The position numbers were made by a program, and so were the translations under genes. The notes beneath the pieces were generated by a model, which searched no databases, had not been told where the DNA came from, and saw only the letters and a list, made by a program, of their open reading frames with translations. This document shows, in pieces, positions 52,347-60,675 of a stretch of 64,000 nucleotides of DNA. How positions within the stretch are numbered: position 1 is the stretch's first letter; every line of letters begins with the position of its first letter. Origin of the DNA: Cercophora sp. LCS_1 (taxonomy: Eukaryota > Ascomycota > Sordariomycetes > Sordariales > Lasiosphaeriaceae); the NCBI GenBank assembly GCA_036250225.1, contig JAPZLL010000037.1:124001-188000 (forward strand). The letters run 5' to 3'.

Positions 52347-52820
52347 GGTGGATGGAGAATGAAGCAAAATTATTTCAGTGGATGGGTTGCAACGCGTCAG
52401 TCCGGGCTCATGGCGCTCTTGCGAATGGGTCAAGTCATCAAAGTTCCAGACGGGAGGCGTGGCACGCCCAAGTCTGCGTTCTTCCTCTGACTTCAAATTT
52501 GCTCTTGTCTCCACCCCTCGAAACATCAAGCCTTCAGCTCTCGACCACGTCTTTCTAGCCGACATTTAAGCTTCAAACTCTCAAACACCAGTGAACACAT
52601 CGGTGAGTCAAAGCGAGTGCAGATGGTACGAGTCATCCCCAATCCTCGAGAGAGCCGTTCCTCCTCCAAATTCATCGGGCCTTTCAACTCGCACCTCCCC
52701 AGGCTCGAACGATCCAGTCACCACCAAGCCGCAATCCAGCATTAACTAGGTAGTTACAACCAACGCCAACCCAGCAATTGCAAATCAACACCAATATCAC
52801 GCAACCATCAACCCGCCAAA
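52347..52820. other. Intergenic
   Basis: Between the DUF3176 gene and the broken small ORF; no motif recognised. Confidence 0.4.
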
Positions 52821-53093
52821 ATGACGATAAACCCCCTCCTCCCCGACTCGGAGATCATCGCCTCCTTCATGCCCGAAGAAACCGCCCTTTACGAATAGTA
52901 CAACCGCCACAACGACCTCCTCCTGAACCACATGGACATGCACGAACTGGAGGACCTAGCTGTCGAACCGTGCATCATCGCCCTTGTTTTCAAGGCCAAA
53001 GCTTTTCCGGACGGTGAGCAGCGAAAGAGGCTTTGCGAGTGGAAAGGGCGTGGAGTGGTAGGTTGTTTGAGAGGATGCGGCGGGTGGATATAA
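52821..53093 (+). pseudogene. Broken small ORF with an in-frame TAG
   Basis: From ATG 52821 the frame reads MTINPLLPDSEIIASFMPEETALYE, then TAG at 52896-52898, then YNRHNDLLLNHMDMHELEDLAVEPCIIALVFKAKAF, which is equally protein-like and in the same frame. A GTGAGC donor-like site at about 53013 suggests a former splice junction, but no matching exon follows; instead the TATA box of the next gene comes within 100 bases. I read it as the 5' remnant of a gene, interrupted by a CAG- or GAG-derived stop. No family recognised. Confidence 0.45.
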
Positions 53094-53094
53094 A
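53089..53094 (+). promoter_or_regulatory. TATA box TATAAA
   Basis: TATAAA in a GGATATAAAGACGC context, 126 bases upstream of the ATG at 53215 and followed after about 30 bases by a CT/CA-rich leader. It overlaps the end of the broken ORF. Confidence 0.6.
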
Positions 53095-53214
53095 GACGCT
53101 CCCATCCGCATCCCAATCAGTCTTCTCTTCATCACACAATCATCCACACTCACACGCACTGACACTCCTCACTCCAACACATCTCGATTCACCGCACCCA
53201 CCACCTCCATCAAA

Positions 53215-53679
53215 ATGCAATTTTCAACCCTCCTCGCCCTGGCCCTGAGCCTGTCCACCGCCGCCAATGCCCTCTCGGGCAGAGGCACCATCCAGAAGCG
53301 AGACTGCTACAAGGAGGGTGTAGTCTGGGGCAACGACAAAGCCTTTGCGCTCAACGCCATCGCCGACGCCTGCAACGACCCCAACTTTGCCGAACGGTAC
53401 TACACGGCCAACAGCGGCTGGATCGTCTGCAAGGACCTACCCAACAACCGTCGGGTCGACTACAAGATCTATGCTAACAAGGCGCGCTGGGTGAATCGGG
53501 GTGAGTGTAACGAGTATTTGAGGTTCGAGGTGGATGGATGTCCTCAGGGAGGGGAGAGGACTTGGTATGATGTTGTTTTCAGGTGAGTTTGCCATGGTTT
53601 GATGGTTTGATGAGGGTTGTGCTGACTGTGCAGTGCCGATCCTGGTCAGGGTTCGTGTGCGAACCCGGAGACTGATTAG
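53215..53679 (+). CDS. Small secreted protein (possibly Y3-like glycan-binding fold), two exons
   Basis: Exons 53215-53582 and 53634-53679 join through a 51-base intron (GTGAGT, GCTGAC, GCAG), giving 137 residues. A signal peptide (MQFSTLLALALSLSTAANA) is followed by a short propeptide with a Lys-Arg Kex2 site (TIQKR). The mature domain has cysteines at the start (DCYKEG), DACNDP, WIVCKDL, GECNEY, DGCPQG and GSCANP: six in total. The pattern C-(x)-EGVVWG, AIADAC, then SGWIVC, ECNEYLRFEVDGC resembles small fungal proteins with a Y3-type glycan-binding fold; I hold that only tentatively. A TATA box and pyrimidine-rich leader suggest strong expression. Confidence 0.8.
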
Positions 53680-54124
53680 ATGGTGTTTTACCAGCGTGAG
53701 AGGCGGTTTGGAGACGCTTGAGTTAGAAGGGAATGGTGGTTTAGATTTGCTTTGCTTGTTACAAGTTTCATCTGGGGATGGTAGAGTTGAGGTTGTCTGC
53801 TTTGGATGCTTTTGAGATTCATGTTTGTTCACATCTAGATAGTAGAGAAAACTGACGTGATTGCAATTCTTGACGTTGCAGAGTACCCCTCAAGGCTGCT
53901 ACTCATGGAATGTACCTTAACATTCCCAGGCAGCCATGCACCGCCTGCATCTCACATTCCTTGGCAAGCCATTGCTCAACCCCGCACGACTTCTGCCCGT
54001 GACCGTCCGAGCCTGACGACTCCCAACTCTTTGAAGCTCCAAAAACCCCTCAGTACACGATACGCAGCGTACTCCCAACACCAGCGCCATCCGCCTTCGG
54101 GTTTGGAGATCCCCTTTCGCAGCG
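53680..54124. other. Intergenic
   Basis: 3' flank of the secreted gene and leader of the HET gene. Nothing further recognised. Confidence 0.4.
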
Positions 54125-56004
54125 ATGAGACTTCTCCACACGAATGACGTCCCGGAGCTCACCGAGTTTATCGGCGATGATATCCCACCATATGCGATCC
54201 TCTCGCACACATGGGAAGATGAAGAAGTGTCTCTCCAGCAATTGATCGACCCGGCGGTATGTGCGGAAAGGAAAGGATACCGCAAGATCAGCAAAGCATG
54301 TGCACTTGCTGCCAAAGAAGGCTACGGTTTCTGCTGGGTCGACACGTGTTGTATCGACAAGCAGGCAAGCGCCGAGCTGTCAGAGACAATCAATTCGATG
54401 TATCGGTGGTAGGTGCTACACCAAGCTGTGTGTGCCCGATCACAACTAATCTCTCATCTTTCTACAGGTACGAAAAGGCTGCCGCGTGCTACGCCTACTT
54501 GTCCGATCTTGCTCCAGGAGTCGAACTCGATGTGGGCCTGTCAGAATGTCGGTGGTTCAGTCGCGGATGGACGTTACAAGAGCTTATTGCACCGCCCGAG
54601 GTCTTTTTCTTCGACTGGTACGTCCCCGCTCATATCTCGTACCAAAGTGTATCTTGGGGCTGACAGCCCGATAGCGAATGGAACTACAGGGGGAAGAGAT
54701 CCATGCTCGCAAAGGAGATCTCTTCCATTACTCGAATTCCGGAAAGCATTCTTCGAAAAGAGGCTCGCCCTTCCGACTTTTGTATTGCGGCAAGGATGTC
54801 TTGGGCATCCAAACGAGAAACCACACGAATCGAGGATGCGGCCTACTCCCTCATGGGAATCTTCGACGTCAACATGCCCTTGATATATGGCGAGCGGGAA
54901 AAGGCCTTCCGGCGACTCCAGGATCTAATCATCCAAACTGCGGGGGACCTCAGCATGCTTGCCTGGACCTATGAGAGCGAAGACTGCCCCGAGTTCACGG
55001 GATTCTTCGCCGAGTCCCCGCGCGAATTTTGGAACTGCTCGAACATGATGACAACCCAAGGGGACTCGATCGAGCCCGATCTGGCCATGACAATTCGTGG
55101 CATCCAAATGGACACAAACTTGGTTCACCTGCATCTGAACAAAACGGCCTACCAACCGGTGCTTGACGTGTCATGTAGGCTGGGCGACATCTATGTTGGT
55201 GTTCACCTTCGAAAGATTGGGGGTAACCGCTATGCTCGGTGGAAACCGAACCTACTTGGCCTTTTCACATCAAGGTCCGACTTGGGGCTGGTCACTCAAC
55301 GAAAATATGGCCCGGTCACGCCACACGCCGCCTCACAGGTATACGACACTTGGACACTCCCCCCTGAAACAGTCGTGCTTCCTCAAAAGCTACCCGAGTC
55401 ATTTCCTTTCCACCCCAAAAACCCCGTCCTCGGCAACCGGAATTCGGCTCTCCGTCTATCCTGGAAAATCAATCTAGGCGATAACTCGCCTTTGGAATTG
55501 GGGCGACAAATGGTGTACCCTCAAAGCCACTGGGACCGCCAGGACCAGGTATTCTTCAGTACAGACAGCGTGACTCCCCCATGGAGCGCGATGACCCTCA
55601 GCATCACGCGTAAAGACTCAAAGTGGCCATATCCCGACAGTGTGAGACTATTCGTCGCATGCTTTTATTGGGGTCTAGCCGCCAAGTACATCCCAAAGGC
55701 GGTGCTCGTCAACTGCGGTGACCTACGATCAGACGCCCTCTCGGCCTTTGAGTTCAATCTGAATCGGATCAAGTTCGAAAATAGTCGAGAGGTCGAGCAA
55801 CTGCTGCTCGGAACCTTTGGGAAGTCTTTTGTGTCTAAGCAAACCGAAGTCAGCTTCCCAGCCCCCGGAAGCTCTAGGACGGCGATCGCTAGGGTGCGCC
55901 TGCACAACAATCTAAAGGGCCGGAATATTTGCATCAACCCGATATCCCGTCTTGACTTTGACATCGATTGGGCTGACAATACACATATCTCGGACATAGA
56001 CTGA
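54125..56004 (+). CDS. HET-domain (heterokaryon incompatibility) protein, three exons
   Basis: Exons 54125-54408, 54468-54617 and 54675-56004 join through introns of 59 and 57 bases, giving 587 residues. The HET domain is complete: MRLLHTNDVPELTEFIGDDIPPYAILSHTWEDEEVSLQQL, YRKISKACALAAKEGYGFCWVDTCCIDKQASAELSETINSM, CYAYLSDL, WFSRGWTLQELIAP, MSWASKRETTRIEDAAYSLMGIFDVNMPLIYGE and AFRRLQ. The last 370 residues are a beta-rich region typical of this HET subclass without known motif. There is no NACHT, WD or ankyrin part. In known fungi such proteins trigger cell death when incompatible strains fuse. The broken HET gene at 46655 has the same architecture and lies 6 kb upstream; the intact Trp codon here is the one lost there. 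Confidence 0.9.
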
Positions 56005-56697
56005 ATATTTCTACATAATGGGTTATGGCTCATAACAAATGGGTCTTGGTTTATTAGCTAGGCCCCAAGATTCCCAGTCGTTCGCCCCAACTCGGATCTT
56101 GTTGCTCGGCAGATATCATCCGGCCGGGATACGAACCCGACATGGAACCATCCGAGTCCAGGCATCAAGGTAGCATTCACTCCTTCATGCATTGCCCACC
56201 CCAGTTTATTGCTGCAAGTCCCTTGGCGTATTGATCCTTTGTGCAGACACTAGTACCGCTCCGACCAAACAACCCAACCGACATCCAATTTGGCCTCCAA
56301 GACGCCAATGCAAGACGTGCTTGACCCGTCTTGTAATTACCTATCGACTGTCAGGAATTCCGGCCGCTGTCGCTTTTTTGTGGCTTTGTGTAACCAGCGG
56401 CATGGCCTCGGCATGCGCGGTTCTAGGGCACGGACGGCCCAAGTTTGGTTCTGCAATTCCCCGGCCGCAGCGACCGAAACAAGCCGGAGGGAAAACACCA
56501 TTGCAGCAGGGTCCCCGCAGTTCCCCGGCTCGGCGTGGCGTAAACAAGACCCCGGTCACCCCGCTCCGGTGCGGCACGGCGAGCGCGACATGGCTAGGTA
56601 TAGGCTAGGTAATTATATGACCGCGTCCCTCCTTCCTTCCCAACAATTCCTGAGACAGCGCACTCGTCCAACACCCTAATTACCACCATTACCCGTC
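56005..56697. other. Intergenic
   Basis: A minus-strand B-box-like GGTTCGTATCC lies near 56127-56137 but no tRNA fold forms around it. Otherwise promoter-side sequence of the GMC gene. Confidence 0.4.
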
Positions 56698-58653
56698 ATG
56701 GTTCGTGTTGCATTGTTGGCCGCGCTTCTGAGCTCGGCGCTCTGCGTCGCTGCTGGTGGTAAGGACAAGGACGATGAGTACGACTACATTGTTGTCGGGA
56801 GCGGTCCCGGCGGTGGTCCTCTCGCGGCCAATCTCGCCAAGGCAGGCCACTCGGTGCTCCTTCTCGAGGCCGGCGACGACCAGACCTCGGACGTCACCAC
56901 CCACATCCTGTCGCTTGGCTTCCCGCTGCCCACCAATCGCTGGGATTTCTACGTCAAGATGTACTCAAACCAGGCGCAGCAACTGAAAAACAACCACCTG
57001 ACCTGGAAGCGCGCCGACGGCTCGCTGTGGGTCGGCAACGGCAGCGCTGCACCTGCCGACGCATCGCCCCTGGGCGTCTACTACCCCCGCGGCGCAACCC
57101 TCGGTGGGTCCTCCGTCATCAACGCCGCCGGCGCCGTTCTCCCGTCCCGCAGCGACTGGGACCGCATCGGCCAAATCACGGGCGACAAGTCGTGGAGCAA
57201 CGCCAAGTTCCGCAGCATCCTCAAGCGTATCGAAGACAACCACTACCTGCCGCGCGGCACCCCCGGCCACGGCTTCGACGGCTATCTTGGGATCAACGGC
57301 AACGACGGCACCGTGTGGCAGAACCAGCCCGATCTCGTCAAGGTGTTTGAGTCGATGGCATCCATGGTGGGCGACAACCCGGCGCAGGTCATCCAACAAG
57401 TCCAGCGCGACATCAACAGCGATTCGCCCACGCGTGACAAGACCCAAGGCCTTTTCGGTCTTCCCTTCCACGTCAACGAGACTTGGGGTCGTTTCTCTTC
57501 GCGTGATCTCGTCAGGGAGACTCTGGCAGCCAAGAAGCCAAACGGCGAGCCGAAATACAAACTTACCCTCCAAACCGAGTCCCTCGCCACCAGGATCCTC
57601 TTCAAAAAGGGCGGCAAAACGCCCGTGGCCAACGGCATCGAGTACCTGTCCGGCAAGTCACTCTACTCGGCCGACCCACGCTTCAACGCCTCGTCGACAG
57701 GGACAAAACGCACCGCCACCGCAAAGAAGGAAGTCATCCTGTCAGCAGGTGTCTTCAACACCCCACAGCTCCTGCTCCTCTCAGGTCTCGGCCCCGCCTC
57801 GGAGCTTTCCCGCTTCAACATCCCTCTCATCAAAGACATCCCGGGCGTAGGCCGTCGTCTCCAAGATAACCAAGAACTCCCACTTGTCGGCGTCGCCCAA
57901 AAAGTCCTCGAATCCATCCCCGTCCCCGGCGACCCAGTCTGCACTTTCGGCGCACCAGGTGATCCCTGCATCGACCTTTTCACCCGCGGCCAAGGCCCAT
58001 ACGCCCGCGCCGGCCTAAACAGCAACGCCTTCCTCTGGAAGAGCAACCACTCGGCCGACGGCGAAAACGATGTACTATTCTTCACCTTCCCCAACGGTGC
58101 ATTCCGTGGCTTCTGGCCCGCCGAAGCAGTCGTCAACATCCCGCCCGAAGCACCAGGCACAGTCGGCATGGCTATGGTCAAGATGAATCCGCAAAACCAC
58201 GCCGGGTACGTCAAGCTGAAAAGCGCCAACCCGCGCGACACACCGGATATCAATTTCGAGATGTTTGGCGATGCCGGAGCAGAGGTCGATCTCGGTGCCA
58301 TGGCTGATGCGGCCGCCTGGTCAAGAGTCATGTACCCCCAAGTTGCAGCACCCGTTGGACCTGTCCGCGCGGCAGAACCACCGTGTGACTCGTCCGTGCC
58401 GAGCGAGTGTGTTGCGGGAGATAAACAGTGGGTTAAGGACCAGACTTTTGGTCACCACGCTGTTGGGACGGCGGCGATCGGCGGGGATAAGGATAAACTG
58501 GCTGTCTTGGACTCCAAGTTTAGAGTCAGGGGCGTGGAGAACCTCAGAGTTGTGGATGGGAGTGCGTTCCCTAGACCGCCTGGGGCATTCCCGGTTTTGG
58601 CGACGTTTTTGCTTAGTGAGAAGGCGGTTGAAGATATTCTCAAGGATGCGTGA
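56698..58653 (+). CDS. Secreted GMC oxidoreductase (AA3-like FAD enzyme)
   Basis: A 651-residue intronless ORF with a signal peptide (MVRVALLAALLSSALCVAA). The FAD-binding fold opens with YDYIVVGSGPGGGPLAANLA and a distal LLLEAG (about 28-62). Further blocks are the GMC signatures YYPRGATLGGSSVINAAG, a VILSAGVFNTPQLLLLSGLGP block and the C-terminal FGHHAVGTAAIGG with the catalytic His, then FRVRGVENLRVVDGSAFPRPPGAFP. The second active-site residue, usually His or Asn near N-P, is replaced by the PGAFP motif found in this subclass. Such enzymes oxidise alcohols, sugars or choline and produce hydrogen peroxide, often for lignocellulose attack; substrate unknown. Confidence 0.9.
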   Translation: MVRVALLAALLSSALCVAAGGKDKDDEYDYIVVGSGPGGGPLAANLAKAGHSVLLLEAGDDQTSDVTTHILSLGFPLPTNRWDFYVKMYSNQAQQLKNNHLTWKRADGSLWVGNGSAAPADASPLGVYYPRGATLGGSSVINAAGAVLPSRSDWDRIGQITGDKSWSNAKFRSILKRIEDNHYLPRGTPGHGFDGYLGINGNDGTVWQNQPDLVKVFESMASMVGDNPAQVIQQVQRDINSDSPTRDKTQGLFGLPFHVNETWGRFSSRDLVRETLAAKKPNGEPKYKLTLQTESLATRILFKKGGKTPVANGIEYLSGKSLYSADPRFNASSTGTKRTATAKKEVILSAGVFNTPQLLLLSGLGPASELSRFNIPLIKDIPGVGRRLQDNQELPLVGVAQKVLESIPVPGDPVCTFGAPGDPCIDLFTRGQGPYARAGLNSNAFLWKSNHSADGENDVLFFTFPNGAFRGFWPAEAVVNIPPEAPGTVGMAMVKMNPQNHAGYVKLKSANPRDTPDINFEMFGDAGAEVDLGAMADAAAWSRVMYPQVAAPVGPVRAAEPPCDSSVPSECVAGDKQWVKDQTFGHHAVGTAAIGGDKDKLAVLDSKFRVRGVENLRVVDGSAFPRPPGAFPVLATFLLSEKAVEDILKDA

Positions 58654-59340
58654 GCCTTGTTCTCCGGGTTGGTAGTTTCTTGAATATACCTTTTGTGGTC
58701 GCTGTGTTGCCTCCGGCGGCCCTCCGGGGGCTCCTGCGGAGAGCTCCTCCCCTCGCTCAATTGTGCGGCTCTTGTTGACCAATTCCAATAGCCTGGACGC
58801 CCTCGTTGAGGATGTTGCGAGTGAGCGAAAAGAGAATAGTTTCAAGTATGACCTCAGAGCAACCCGAGATCGCCCCTGAGCCCCTGAGCCCCTGAGTCCC
58901 ATGTTTACATTGGCACACTTTTTGAGAGACCCTAGCTGTGACAATCGATGAATTTTCTATCAACCGGGTGATTGACGTCAACGTTGTAAGCTTGCATTCT
59001 TTTGATCCCGACCGAAGTTGTTTTAACTCCCTGTCATAACGTCATCTTCATCATAGCATTCCACTGTGCCCGACCTCGAGCAATAAGCACCCTTCCCAAG
59101 TAAAAGCATAATAGCTGCCATGAAACAGACAACACCGCTGCGCCAAAACCAACCACACGAAACTAAAGAGAACAACGAACTCTGGACACGCCGGCGCCAA
59201 AACTTGCCCAACGCCAAAAGCCAAACACCTTTTTTTTACAAGTCCAACACCATCATACAAATCATTCTTCACCCCAGCATCCATCCATCCATCCATTCCT
59301 CATGCCATCACCCCATCTCTCCAACAACGGATTGGATAAA
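58654..59340. other. Convergent 3' region
   Basis: The GMC and endosulfine-like genes end toward each other. An imperfect run of GAGCCCCT repeats (58867-58899) and a CCAT tetranucleotide run at about 59280-59296 are the only features. Confidence 0.45.
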
Positions 59341-59758
59341 TCACACCTGCCCAAGGCTGCTCTTCCTCCTCATCCCAAGCTGAGACTGGGCCTGAGGGTG
59401 AGGCACATCCCCAGGCATGGGGTGCAGCACACCAACAGCCCCGACATCGACGGAATCGCCCCTCCCCGCTTTCGACAGAGCATAATCCCCCGAGTCAAAG
59501 TATTTGCGGTCTTTGAGATGGCGCGCAAAGTGTTGTTTGGGCGAGGGGAGGCAGCCGTAGCGGGAGAGGAGGCGGTTGTCGTCCATCGTCATACCCGCTG
59601 GTGACTGTGCACACCATCGCACCGTTAGCATTTTGTTTCTTTCCACAAGTGTGGATGGCGTGGCAAGTTGAGGGTGGGGGGCAACGGGGTGAGAGAGATA
59701 TGGGGGGTAGCTGCGGTATGTGGCTTACCGGTTGTGGTTGGGTTGGTTGGGTTGGCAT
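59341..59758 (-). CDS. Endosulfine/Igo1-type PP2A regulator with a 10-codon first exon
   Basis: Exon 1 (59758-59729, MPTQPTQPQP) joins exon 2 (59604-59341) through a 124-base intron (GTAAGC, GCTAAC, GCACAG), giving 97 residues. The family block is present: LLSRYGCLPSPKQHFARHLKDRKYFDSGDYALSKAGR; the F-D-S-G-D-Y centre carries the Ser that Greatwall/Rim15 kinase phosphorylates in known fungi, turning the protein into an inhibitor of PP2A-B55. It controls mitotic entry and quiescence, including nutrient response. The gene is easy to miss because the first exon is so short and the second begins mid-frame. Confidence 0.85.
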
Positions 59759-60675
59759 TCTGTGCGTGTGAATGAAGTTGGGATTGGTTTTTGGTTCAAA
59801 ACAAGCCGGAGCTTGAGGCCGCAATAGGATAGGGTTGAATTGAGCTGAAATCAGAATTGTGGAACTTGATAAGATTGATGGATAGGTTGCTGAGCCGAGC
59901 GAATTGGTCTTGATCAATCATCCCCCGTGCTGTGTGTGGCATCGAAGTGAGCCTTGCAATGTCGAATCCGATCTCGATCCCATCCCTTTATATCACAACA
60001 AAGCCCACCAACTGCAACCCCCAGACAGTATCGCACTGTCACCCACACGGTGTCGCAACCAAGTCGCAGCCAGTCGAAACACCATGAGTCGATTCCACCA
60101 CCTTCCACCCCACTTTGCTGTCGTGCGACAAGACCGCAGCCACGCCTCCGATTGGTCAACCCTAACCCTCGTGACTGGCATGCATCACGGTGACGAACCT
60201 CCCTGTCCATTGCCCAATAATGGGATGGCAATCGGCCCATGGTGTATGGGACTGTGGCAAACAGCCCTGCAATTGGGCCATCGACTGCCGTCTCGTACGT
60301 TGGGGATATGCCCATGCCCATTGCACGTCTTGACAATTCCATGTCGTCCGTTCTTGTTCAGCCGAATGCCATCCCGTCTGTAGGGAGTTGGCAGGGAGTT
60401 TCGTCTGCAAGCCCCTCGTACGTCCTTGCCCCACCGGACTTCCCCGGTTTCACCTCACTCCTCGTGACGCGCCCGCTCGATCGAACAACACACACTGTCG
60501 TATTACTATCCTACATCAATGTACAACCCGCCTAACCGGGCACCCGGCACCACACGTGTATTGTGCCAACGGGTATTATTATGGTCCAGTCCGGCCGGGA
60601 CATATACAGAAAAAACATGTTGCCTTGTCTCGCCCCAACTCCGCGCTCCTCCTCAACAAAAAAAAGGAATCAAAA
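59759..60675. other. Intergenic
   Basis: Promoter side of the endosulfine-like gene and 3' flank of the Zn2Cys6 gene. ORFs of up to 197 codons have no domain; none is called. Confidence 0.4.

Noticed and set aside
56075..56165. tRNA-like minus-strand sequence with a near B box
   Set aside because: A T arm can be drawn but the acceptor stem does not pair and no A box or anticodon arm fits.
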